A stretch of 64,000 bases of DNA from Xestospongia muta (taxonomy: Eukaryota > Porifera > Demospongiae > Haplosclerida > Petrosiidae), in assembly GCA_963693285.1 (NCBI GenBank), contig OY848919.1:6416136-6480135 (forward strand), given 5' to 3'. A model generated the notes under the pieces. It made no database searches, was not told the origin of the DNA, and was given only the letters and a program-made list of their open reading frames with translations. Below are positions 1 through 9,236 of the stretch, in pieces (position 1 is the first letter of the stretch; each line of letters begins with the position of its first letter). A program made the position numbers and the translations under genes.

Positions 1-569
1 ACAGCAATGAATAATAATAATAAGAATTAGAATTGTATTATTTACAATTATTTTAACAGCAAAAATGTAATCAACTAAACATTTATATATATTCTATGCA
101 TAGCCTGAGACAATATATGAAAGTTAGTTTGTATTGTATTTCAGTAATATAACTAAAGGGCTACAGATTACATCAAGAAGTGAATGCTCTTATCATTTAC
201 AGTAAAATTACTTTTTATAAGAGAATGTTAATACACTGCATGTTCGCAATGTTTGTAGTACTTTGTCATGTGATAGATATTTACAGTTGATTGTACTTTC
301 TGTTCTTTATCATCACAGTCATGTTTACTACACAAGTTCATGTGACCACAATACCATACTTTCACAAACACATTTATCATATAATATATCAAAATAAACT
401 ATATACACAGAAGACATACATCAATTATTGTACAATATATCTATGTTATGACAGTTATCACAGGAAACTGTGCTAGTAACACTGAACGTTATAAATTGTA
501 AACAAATGTAGAAACAACAAGCAGTGCTGACAGTCAGTATCGATATTGAGAAGACATTTGAACAGAAAT
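1..569 (+). other. 5' flank of the first POT-like transporter
   Basis: No gene is supported here. The stretch is AT-rich and is repeated almost base for base upstream of the other six transporter copies (for example 19,760-20,326 and 55,460-56,031). The last 60 bases before the ATG, containing a GACAGTCAGTA block, are the best conserved part in all seven copies and are probably 5'UTR or core promoter. The short open frames in it change or break between copies, so I do not call them genes. Confidence 0.5.
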
Positions 570-2120
570 ATGTTCAGTTGCTGCAAGAGAAAGGTTCAAT
601 GTATCCCTTCAAAGTCTGTAATGTTAATTATTCTTTGGGATATTTTAATGTACGCTCATGCGATACTACTTCGAAGTGCTATAACATCCAGTTACGTTAA
701 CAGTTCTGTTGACTATAACAGAAAATTTTATATTCTCTTTGGCATAATATATTGGTTAACTTATCTTTCATTCCCTCTCTTTAGTCTACTCGCTGACATA
801 AAGACAGGACGATATAAGACTATTATTATTGGCATCTATTTGCTATTTGTGGCCTGGATAATTGGAGGTTTGGTTATCATTGTCAGTGTATATTTTCCGT
901 TCTACCTGCTTCATTTATTTTTAGTAGTTTTTTGTTACCTTTTGCTAATAATTGGGTATAGCTGTGTTCGGTCCAATATTGTCCAATTCAGTATTGATCA
1001 ATCAGTAGAGGCTTCCACTGATGAACTCAGTGCTATTATATATTGGCACTCAGTGTGCATTCCTATGGTTTATGTAATTGTTGAACTTGGACAGATTGTG
1101 ATTGGAGAGTTTATTATTGTGTCATATGGAATATCTGGCGTGGCTGTGTCTACAGTCATTATCACTAACATTTTCTTCAATCATTGGTTAGATACTACTC
1201 CTCATATTTTCAATCCAGTCAAGCTAATTGTTAAAGTACTCAACTATGCTAGGAAGAACAAGTACCCTCAGAATCATAGTGCCTTGACTAACTGGGAAGA
1301 AGACAACCCTTCACAATTAGACTTAGGTAAGGAAAAATATGGTGGGCCTTTCTCCGAGGATGAGATAGAGGATGTAAAAACAGTGCTTAAATTAATACCA
1401 TTACTCATTTGCTTAATCGGTTTATGTTGTATACTAGAAATATCATGGAATACTTTTTATACTAAAGGTCAAAATGCTCAAATCATTTCTTCAATATTTT
1501 ATAGCAATATATTAAGCTCACTCTTTTCATCATTTCTTATTCTACTACATGTATTCGTGATATATCCGTGTTTCTTTAAATACATTCCTAGTATGCTCAA
1601 GAGAATTGGTCTGGGACTAGTTTTTGCTTTCCTTTCTTCATTGTATTATGTTATTCTTTTTACTTGCCAAGATCATCTACACGTGAACGTTACTTCATAC
1701 AAACTAATTATTGTCCCTAAAATTCTACTCGGAGCAACATTTGCCTTAATTTTGCCAACATCATTAGAATTCTTCTTAGCTCAGTCACCAAATAAAATGA
1801 GAGGGTTCATACTTGGTCTATGGTATGCAGCATTGGGAATTGGCTATGTTATTAATATCAATGGAAAGTATCCTTTTAAATGTATAGGAAATGATATATG
1901 TCAAAGTCCGTACTACTATGTGTTAATAAGTGCAGTAATACTTGTCATACTGATATGTTTTTTGATACTAGCTAAACGCTATAAATTGCGATTAAGAAAG
2001 AATGAAGTTTACAATCCCTTGGTAGCTGAGGAAACTGACACAATTTATCATGAGAGGTATATAGAACAGGAAAAAGAATACAGGAGAGACATGGATCTAT
2101 CACTTGAATACACTGATTGA
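570..2120 (+). CDS. POT/PTR-like (SLC15-like) MFS transporter, copy A, intact
   Basis: A single-exon membrane protein of 516 aa. I chose the ATG at 570 (A at -3); an in-frame TTG upstream extends the frame but is not a plausible start. Family signs: about 12 hydrophobic segments; a loop LADIKTGRYKTI (residues 74-85) after TM2, as in MFS/POT proteins; SNIVQFSIDQ (135-144), matching the POT pattern N-x-x-x-F-x-x-DQ; a long hydrophilic central loop with LGKEKYGGPF; and LEFFLAQSPNKMRGF near TM10, the POT E-x(4)-APxxM region. The TM1 ExxER proton-coupling motif is absent (LWDILMYAH instead), so substrate and coupling cannot be assumed to be those of classical di/tripeptide carriers. It should act in a cell membrane. 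The tail is charged, ending LSLEYTD. An AATAAA lies at 2192-2197. This is a left-position copy, most similar to those at 20.3 and 56.0 kb. Confidence 0.8.
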   Translation: MFSCCKRKVQCIPSKSVMLIILWDILMYAHAILLRSAITSSYVNSSVDYNRKFYILFGIIYWLTYLSFPLFSLLADIKTGRYKTIIIGIYLLFVAWIIGGLVIIVSVYFPFYLLHLFLVVFCYLLLIIGYSCVRSNIVQFSIDQSVEASTDELSAIIYWHSVCIPMVYVIVELGQIVIGEFIIVSYGISGVAVSTVIITNIFFNHWLDTTPHIFNPVKLIVKVLNYARKNKYPQNHSALTNWEEDNPSQLDLGKEKYGGPFSEDEIEDVKTVLKLIPLLICLIGLCCILEISWNTFYTKGQNAQIISSIFYSNILSSLFSSFLILLHVFVIYPCFFKYIPSMLKRIGLGLVFAFLSSLYYVILFTCQDHLHVNVTSYKLIIVPKILLGATFALILPTSLEFFLAQSPNKMRGFILGLWYAALGIGYVININGKYPFKCIGNDICQSPYYYVLISAVILVILICFLILAKRYKLRLRKNEVYNPLVAEETDTIYHERYIEQEKEYRRDMDLSLEYTD

Positions 2121-2594
2121 ACATTGATTACTAATTATGGAATCATCACTACATATTGTTTGTAACAATTATAAGAACACTATTTTGTGATAATAAATTA
2201 AACAATTAACTGATATTTTAGTATTAGACAAGATATAAATATATGCTTTAATCCATCTCAACAAACAGTCATTATAAGAACATTGACTTGTCAATGTATT
2301 ACTTGTGTTTTGAAGTGTATATTTTGCGTATAAAAAGTTATTTATGTTATCTTTCGATATAATACATCATAAAATTATAACTTCCTGTGTCAATATAGGT
2401 CAATACATGTGAACTGATTTGTGAAAATGGACCACTTCTGTTAAAACATCTCAAAAAAGGCAGTGGTTTTGTACACAACCACGCATTTTTCATTGGATGT
2501 TTACTAAATTATATCTTAAAATGCATACTTAGAATGGAATTGTAAAAACAAGGATTTATAATTAACTAATAGAAGAGAACAAAAGGTAAAGCTA

Positions 2595-2865
2595 CCATTC
2601 CAACAATCCTTACAGAGAAAATCTGTACATTCAGTACAATATGCTACTGAAATATCCTCATTACAAGAGTCACATTAACAGGAAGAGTTAGAAGTAATTT
2701 TTCTAAGAATGTCACTTTGCTTATTGACAAGATAATGATTACAAGGGGGAGATGTGACTCTGCCATTATAGGTACTGGTGTGGTCACATCAATAAATTGT
2801 AGATGACTAATTCTATATGATCCAATAGTAGCAGTCTTCTGTCTTCCACTACTGTCAGGCATATA
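2595..2865 (-). pseudogene. Chimeric fragment: TRIM RING-end/B-box piece joined to a beta-propeller piece
   Basis: On the - strand, bases 2,595-2,785 repeat a part of the TRIM-type gene (compare 16,700-16,890): the sequence just after the RING and a B-box-like stretch with CNEDISVAYCTEC. At 2,785/2,786 it switches abruptly to a propeller segment (MPDSSGRQKTATIGSYRI then LQFIDV), which in the uninterrupted locus at 38.57-38.70 kb continues into further propeller sequence. The join, a frame change and an in-frame TAA make this a remnant. The same junction recurs at 22,525 and 58,209. Confidence 0.6.
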
Positions 2866-4552
2866 TACAATCTTTCCGTTACTAGAAAGGAAATAGTAGG
2901 GATGGTACTTACATCCTCCCTACATGATAGGCACAGGTGACACAAACAATTGAGGATATTTATAAATTAACTAAATCACATAAATAATATTATTGATATA
3001 TTGTTACAATATGTCGTTGTGTTATTATGTAGAGATTTCCTATCTTTATTGTATTGCTTGTGTTTAATTAAGTATAATTTCTATTAACCTACCCTACATT
3101 AATTTTATTAAAATTGCACTAATTAAGTATGTCACATAAAATGAAATTAAAAGTCCCTCTTGTTTATTGTTAATGAAAGAGCTGTAACTCAATAGAATGC
3201 CATTTTTATAGAGAGTTGATGATTTCTTAAATTTTGCATTATTAGACATAAAAGTCAAACTAGATAATCAGTTCATTTTTATAATTACTACTATGACACC
3301 TTATAATCTTGCTTATTAATACTTAGTGACTATTAATTGATAAACAAAAGTCACGAAATTATATTTACTCAAAGCATATAGTGTGAACCAACCATATAAC
3401 TTTAGGCAATACTGAATGGCTGCAAATAAAAAAATAATAACTAAATAGCTATGTAAATAGTTCTACAGAGATGTTAAAGAGTTTCAAGATCATATTTTAT
3501 TACTTATATCTTAATTACCATGCACAGATACTTCCAAAGAATTTCATTAGTGAAAATTCCTACCAAATTGCTATTCAGTTTAGTCATCTTTATTTATTCT
3601 TTTCTTCCTCTTATATTATTTGTAATCGAAGCTCTTTTAAATATCATTTCTTTTCTTTTCCTCTTCTATTTGGACTGATGTTTTTGACTGGAGTTCTTGA
3701 CCAAAAATGTTAATTAACTCTTTGCATTTATCCATGTTTTAATTCATAGGTACAATTCTTACCTCTCTATTTTCTTTCTCTGTGAACTAAACTTAATAGA
3801 CATCTCATCAGTTCATTTGATCTCTCATTTTTGGACACTTTCATCTCTTCATTATTGTCACTGTCTTGGAATAATAATATTGTCTACCTTTAAAATGAAT
3901 ACAGATTCTTACAAAAACTTATAAGTTGACAATAACAATAAAATGACGAATTTGTAGACACATACACACAAAGATTTCAATAAATCAGTGAAAACAATAC
4001 AGTATCCATTGCCAACTGTGTGAGGTTTCTCAAGAGACTAGGCTATATAGTACACAGTCAGTCCTGCAACATATAAGATGTGAAACTTCAGTCTCTTAAA
4101 TCATTTCCAATGACTTCATAATTTCTATAATTGACACAATATGTTTAATTAAAACAAACCACACATTTGCACTAAACAAAATTAAAGCTTTACAAAATTA
4201 CTTTAGCTATCACTTGGTAGTAGTAAATTATAACTGCTGATGTGAGCATTAATCAGAAATGCGTAAATATTCAGTGTATGAGTCTTTTAAGCATCAGATA
4301 ACCAGAAAAAAAATGAAAAAACTGATAATAAAAAAATTTGAAAATTTATTGATCATTCTTATAATACAAAGACAACCAACATTATGTGATTATTATTTTA
4401 AACTACAAGTCGAGCAATATAAGTATTATTCTTGCACAGTTCTGTATTTGGTATCAGCTTACATTAGTTAGGATTCACACATTTCTGACATGTACTGCCT
4501 ATGAGGTGTAGACACAGCCATTATGAAAGTCATGATCATTTTACAAACACTT
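2866..4552. other. Repeated intergenic block without a supported gene
   Basis: This 1.7 kb stretch is present four times (also about 22.66-24.29, 38.70-40.31 and 58.32-59.97 kb) with mostly point differences. A T-rich tract at 3,580-3,670 gives spurious hydrophobic open frames on the + strand. On the - strand a donor-like GAG|GTAAGAA at about 3,758-3,764 follows a short open stretch, but I could not build a convincing exon. Confidence 0.45.
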
Positions 4553-4672
4553 ACAATTTTGAGGGTTACAATTTTCCAAAACCGGTACCGTAGATCTAGC
4601 TTTATCTCCAGGATGCAATTTTTGACAAGTTATTGTTCGCACATGATAACCTCCAACACATGTTCTAGAGCA
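4553..4672 (-). pseudogene. TSP1-like exon remnant, unit 1
   Basis: The - strand frame reads RTCVGGYHVRTITC, then a spacer, then ENCNPQNC, spaced like the Cys/Arg pattern of thrombospondin type-1 repeats (CS.TCGGG...R...C...C..P..C). It is followed by a good donor (T|GTAAGTG). The codon two before the TCVGG block is TAA unless the exon begins at the CTCTAG acceptor. It lies downstream of the SAP/SWIM-type remnant on the same strand, but the phases do not join, so it may belong to another gene or be a chance match. Similar sequence is at about 24,294, 40,313 and 59,973. Confidence 0.3.
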
Positions 4673-4723
4673 TTATAAACAATCACTGTGACAAAACATT
4701 TAATATTAAAGGGAGAAAATACC

Positions 4724-5081
4724 TCACTCCATACTAATTAGTGAACAGTATCTCACTTTGGCTATCAAATCCGTCATGTCATCAACTGGGACCTGCATCA
4801 CCAAGACATCTCTTACCCATCCTGCTACAAACATTTGATAGCATTCCAAACTCTTGTAGTTTAAAAGATCATCTCCCGTGCATGGGGTCAGAGAAAATGT
4901 CAGATACATACCAACGTGGGTGTAGGTTGTACTTGGCCATTTGTCAAAATCATCCATCCAAAGCCTCTTTTGATATTTTATAAGGATCTTGACCTCTAAT
5001 CATTTAAAGCTTTTCTTCATAGCCCTGCTTCGAAGGTGAATATCACCAGCCAGGAAAATGAGCACTTTCACTAGACGCCAT
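4724..5081 (-). pseudogene. SAP/SWIM-type (YqaJ-associated-like) gene remnant, unit 1
   Basis: Reading - strand from ATG 5,081 (AACATGG context): MASSESAHFPG, then in another frame LRSRGMKKRF (SAP-like), then WMDDFDKWPSTTYTHV and LNYKSLECYQMFVAGWVRDV. The order SAP-like / D-KWP / Y-S-ECY-FV-GWV resembles the N-terminal part of invertebrate multicopy proteins that carry SWIM and YqaJ-like domains; this is recalled from the family pattern, not searched. No SWIM or YqaJ core is present. This copy lacks 14 bases found in its relatives (around 5,047) and changes frame, so it is broken. The region is locally GC-richer than its surroundings. Confidence 0.42.
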
Positions 5082-5312
5082 GTTTCCACTCTGTACTCCA
5101 ACGTGGCCACCGCCCAAAATGGCCACGCCTACTGCAAAGTGTCTATAGTCTGGGAATACTGTCTGATACACGAGAAGCTATATACTGCAACTGCTCGTTA
5201 CGTGGTCGTATTGCTCTTTGTGTTAACATTGGCAGTTTATTTGCCTGGATGTTCACTAATATCTGTTTATAGATCAGAGATACTGATGCATATATACTGA
5301 TATATATGTATG

Positions 5313-5320
<8 letters not shown>

Positions 5321-5369
<49 letters not shown>
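5321..5369. repeat. (TA)n microsatellite
   Basis: Pure TA run between the SAP/SWIM remnant and the transporter 5' flank. The corresponding position holds a much shorter interrupted TA run at about 41.1 kb, but a (CA)n run at 25,063 and 60,740, which sorts units 1/3 from units 2/4. Confidence 0.9.
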
Positions 5370-5372
<3 letters not shown>

Positions 5373-5640
5373 TATAATATACATATATATACATATATAC
5401 ATATGCATATAATTATATGGTAACACCTAAATATTGGCTGAAAATTTAACCTTAAAAAGACTGTTATGATGTAACATGATAAACTAAATGAAAGCATAAT
5501 TAAAATTTGCAAACATGTTGGACAAAACTAGCAATCAATTATCACTCAATATTATCACATTTAAAAGCAATGGATAATAATGATTAGAATTAGAATTGTA
5601 TTATTTACAATTATTTTAACAGCAAAAATGTAGTCAACTA

Positions 5641-5883
5641 CACTGTAAAAATTGATTTGTTGATTTAACTAATATACTGTTATACAGGTTACATGTAAAA
5701 AACTTCATATGATGTGAAAGTAAATATAACACTGTTTTTATTACTAACATACTACTGTTTGTGCAGCTGTAGTGCATTAGTAGTAAAAACAGTGTTACGT
5801 TTACTTTTACATTACACTAATTTTTCTACATGCAACCTGTATAACAATATATTAGGTAAATCAACAAATCAATTTTTACAGTG
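5641..5883. mobile_element. Palindromic MITE, family member 1
   Basis: A 243-bp element whose halves are nearly inverted copies. The left end is CACTGTAAAAATTGAT and the right end is its complement, ending TTTTTACAGTG; the inverted similarity continues about 60 bp inward (ATACAGGTTACATGTA against TACATGCAACCTGTAT). It is flanked by TA (5,639-5,640) and TA (5,884-5,885). The matching place upstream of the copy at 25.9 kb is an empty site reading AACTATACATTTA. It has no coding capacity. A TA target duplication suggests mobilisation by a Tc1/mariner-type transposase supplied elsewhere. Confidence 0.85.
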
Positions 5884-6174
5884 TACACATTTATATATAT
5901 TCTACACATAACCTGAGACAATATATGAAAGTTAGTTTGTATTGTATTTCAGTAATATAACTAAAGGACTACAGATTACATCAAGAAGTGAATGCTCTTA
6001 TCATTTACTGTAAAATTACTTTTTATAAGAGAATGTTAACACACTGCATGTATGCAATTTTTTGTAGTACTTTAGTCATGTGATAGATATTTACAGTTGA
6101 TTGTACTTTCTGTTCTTCATTATCATGTTTACTACACAAGTTCATGTCACCACAATAGCATACTTTCACAAACA

Positions 6175-6416
6175 CACTGTAAAATTAATTTGTTGATTTA
6201 ACTAATATATTGTTATACAGGTTGCATGTAGCAAACTTAGAATGATGTAAAAGTAAATATAACAGTTTTTTATTACTAATGTACTACTAAATACATGAAC
6301 AGAAGTACATTAGTAATAAAATCAGTGTTATGTCTACTTTCACAACATATTAAGTTTATTACATGTAACCTGTATAACAATATATTAGTTAAATCAACTA
6401 ATCAATTTTTACAATC
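6175..6416. mobile_element. Palindromic MITE, family member 2
   Basis: About 242 bp, same terminal sequence (CACTGTAAAA at left; TTTTTACAATC at right) and same inner inverted block (TTATACAGGTTGCATGTA). It is flanked by CA on both sides (6,173-6,174 and 6,417-6,418). The upstream regions of copies A, C and F have the uninterrupted sequence; the copy at 25.9 kb has a four-base insert (TGCA) at this exact place. Confidence 0.8.
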
Positions 6417-6612
6417 CATATTTGTCATATAATACATCAAAATAAACTATATACACAGAAGACATACATCAATTATTGTACAATGTATCTATGTTATGAC
6501 AGTTATCACAGGAAACTGTGCTAACTGAACGTTATAAAATGTAAACAAATGTAGAAACAACAAGCAGTGCTGACAGTCAGTATCGATATTAATAAGACAT
6601 TTGAACAGAAAT

Positions 6613-8163
6613 ATGTTCAGTTGCTGCAAGAGAAAGGTTCAATGTATCCCTTCAAAGTCTGTAATGTTAATTATTCTTTGGGATATTTTAATGTACGCTC
6701 ATGCGATACTACTTCGAAGTGCTATAACATCTAGTTACGTTAACAGTTCTGTTGACTATAACAGAAAATTTTATATTCTCTTTGGCATAATATATTGGTT
6801 AACTTATCTTTCATTCCCTCTCTTTAGTCTACTCGCTGACATAAAGACAGGACGATATAAGACTATTATTATTGGCATCTATTTGCTATTTGTGGCCTGG
6901 ATAATTGGAGGTTTGGTTATCATTGTCAGTGTATATTTTCCTTTCTACACACTTCATTTATTTTTAGTAGTTTTTTGTTACCTTTTGCTAATAATTGGGT
7001 ATTGCAGTGTTCGGTCCAATATTGTCCAATTCAGTATTGATCAATCAGTAGAGGCTTCCACTGATGAACTCAGTGCTATTATATATTGGCACTCAGTGTG
7101 CATTCCTATGGTTTATGTAATTGTTGAACTTGGACAGATTGTAATTAAAGAGTTTATTATTGTGTCCTATGGAATATCTGGTGCGGCTGTGTCTACAGTC
7201 ATTATCACTAACTTTCTCTTCAATCATTGGTTAGATACTACTCCTCATATTTTCAATCCAGTCAAATTAATTGCTAAAGTACTCAACTATGCTAGGAAGA
7301 ACAAGTACCCCCAGAATCGTAGTGCCTTGACTAACTGGGAAGAAGACAACCCTTCACGATTAGATTTAGGTAAAGCAAAATATGGTGGGCCTTTCTCTGA
7401 GGATGAGATAGAGGATGTAAAAACAGTGCTTAAATTAATACCATTACTCATTTGCTTAATCGGTTTATGTTGTATACTAGAAATATCATGGAATACTTTT
7501 TATTCTAAAGGTCAAAATGCTCAAATCATTTCTTCAATATTTTATAGCAATATATTAAGCTCACTCTTTTCATCATTTCTTATTCTACTACATGTATTCA
7601 TGATATATCCGTGTTTCTTTAAATACATTCCTAGTATGCTCAAGAGAATTGGTCTGGGACTAGTTTTTGCTTTCCTCTCTGCACTGTATTATGTTATTCT
7701 TTTTACTTGCCAGCATCATCTACACATGAATTTTACTTTATACAAACTTATTATTGTCCCTAAAATTTTACTCGGAGCAGCATTAGCTTTAATTTTGCCA
7801 ACATCATTAGAATTCTTCTTAGCTCAGTCACCAAATAAAATGAGAGGGTTCATACTTGGTCTATGGTATGCAGCATTGGGAATTGGTTATGTCATTAATA
7901 TCAATGGAAAGTATCCTTTTAAATGTATAGGAAATGATATATGTGAAAGTCCTTACTACTATGTATTAACAAGTGCAATAGTACTTGTCATACTGATATG
8001 TTTTCTGATATTAGCTAAGCGCTATAAATTGCGAATTAGAAAGAATGAAGTTTACAATTCTTTGGTAGCTGAGGAAACTGACACACTTTATCGTGAGAGG
8101 TACATGGAACAGGAAAGAGAATACAGAAGAGACATGGGTCTATCACTTGAGTACACAGATTGA
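6613..8163 (+). CDS. POT/PTR-like MFS transporter, copy B, intact
   Basis: Single exon, 516 aa from the ATG at 6,613. The upstream frame is closed by a TAA in the 5' flank, which supports this ATG for the whole family. Same landmarks as copy A (LADIKTGRYKTI loop, SNIVQFSIDQ, KYGGPF, LEFFLAQSPNKMRGF). Differences from copy A cluster in TM and extracellular positions: Thr for Leu after VYFPFY, IGYCSV for IGYSCV, CQHHLHMNF for CQDHLHVNV, CESPYYY for CQSPYYY, and RLDLGKAKY in the central loop. It differs from the copy at 42.4 kb at one residue I noticed (NSLV here, NPLV there). Two MITEs sit in its 5' flank, the thiaminase-like gene follows 1.07 kb downstream. Confidence 0.8.
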   Translation: MFSCCKRKVQCIPSKSVMLIILWDILMYAHAILLRSAITSSYVNSSVDYNRKFYILFGIIYWLTYLSFPLFSLLADIKTGRYKTIIIGIYLLFVAWIIGGLVIIVSVYFPFYTLHLFLVVFCYLLLIIGYCSVRSNIVQFSIDQSVEASTDELSAIIYWHSVCIPMVYVIVELGQIVIKEFIIVSYGISGAAVSTVIITNFLFNHWLDTTPHIFNPVKLIAKVLNYARKNKYPQNRSALTNWEEDNPSRLDLGKAKYGGPFSEDEIEDVKTVLKLIPLLICLIGLCCILEISWNTFYSKGQNAQIISSIFYSNILSSLFSSFLILLHVFMIYPCFFKYIPSMLKRIGLGLVFAFLSALYYVILFTCQHHLHMNFTLYKLIIVPKILLGAALALILPTSLEFFLAQSPNKMRGFILGLWYAALGIGYVININGKYPFKCIGNDICESPYYYVLTSAIVLVILICFLILAKRYKLRIRKNEVYNSLVAEETDTLYRERYMEQEREYRRDMGLSLEYTD

Positions 8164-8396
8164 ACTTTGATTACTTAATCATTGAATCATCACTACATTG
8201 TTTGTAACAATTATAAGAAAACTATTTTGTGATAAAAAGTTAAACAATTAACTGATATTTTTGTATTAGACAATATTTGAATATATCCTTTAATCCAACT
8301 CAACAAACAGTCATTTTAAAAACATTGACTTGTCAATGTATTACTTGTGTTTTGAAATGTATATTTTGTGTATAAAAAATGATTAATGTTATTGTT

Positions 8397-8400
<4 letters not shown>

Positions 8401-8429
<29 letters not shown>
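8401..8429. repeat. (AT)n microsatellite
   Basis: AT run in the 3' flank of transporter B. It has the same length in unit 3 (44,162-44,190) and is shorter in unit 2 (about 27,660) and unit 4 (about 63,572). Confidence 0.85.
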
Positions 8430-8432
<3 letters not shown>

Positions 8433-9236
8433 ATACATCTTAAATTATAGCTTCCTGTGTCAATATAGGTTAATATATGTAAACTGATTTTTGAAAAGGG
8501 AACGACTTCTGTCAAAACATACAAAAAAAAGGCAGTTGTTGTGTACACAACCATGTATTTTTCATTTGATGTTTACTAAATTATATTTCAGAATGTATAC
8601 TTAGAGTGTAATTGTAAAAACAAGGATTTATAATTAACTAACAGAAGAGAGTGCTACTAAAGCTACTAAAGTAAGTATTGAATTTTTGAACATAAAACAA
8701 GCCAAAAAGACAGACAAGTCTTTATCTACCTTAGGACAAAAAATTGCATAGGATAAAATACTTCGTGACATAACAAATCATTCAATTTCTTCAATACAAG
8801 CAAGAACAAAAATGCAGATAAATGTAAAAGGAGATTTCAGACTTTATATTTGTCTGGACAACTAATACTAAAAATCAATAAATAAAACTAAGCTATATAT
8901 ACAACACAACAACCAACTTTTAAGATTTGAATATTAGCAGTTTGGATTGTATTTCTCTCTAGTTGTTTCATGAACTGGTTTGCATGTATTCAAACAAAAT
9001 GCAAATTTTAAAATCAGACACTAATTCTAACCATTACTTACATAAATAGTCAAACACATGGATATGAATATACATATACTTACTTTGATGTGGTAATATC
9101 TGACACACCTCCTGAAAATCTCTATTCAGCATTTATTGAATTACTAGACGTTTGGTCGACATTTATCCTTCTGCTGAAAGAAAAGACTGGATGCTAGTCA
9201 CGTTTTTGAAACTATTTACTACAGTACTCTAGAAAA
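8430..9236 (+). other. Spacer between transporter B and the thiaminase-like gene
   Basis: No gene is supported. The stretch is repeated at 27,680-28,480, 44,191-44,997 and, truncated by the window edge, from 63,590. It contains CTACTAAAG in direct tandem (about 8,651-8,670). The last 180 bases are locally less AT-rich and well conserved, so they may hold the promoter/5'UTR of the thiaminase-like gene. Confidence 0.4.

Noticed and set aside
546..569. In-frame N-terminal extension of the transporter from a TTG codon
   Set aside because: Copies B and E have a stop in this stretch, and the ATG 24 bases on has a suitable context in all seven copies.
5058..5300. 80-codon + strand frame with a hydrophobic segment, present in four units
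   Set aside because: It lies antisense to the SAP/SWIM-type start, unit 2 has an internal stop, and no family pattern is visible.
5143..5512. Tyr/Ile-rich open frames across the TA microsatellite (also 19,480-19,728, 24,982-25,257, 60,562-60,925)
   Set aside because: They are translations of TA/CA repeats and change length and residues with the repeat.
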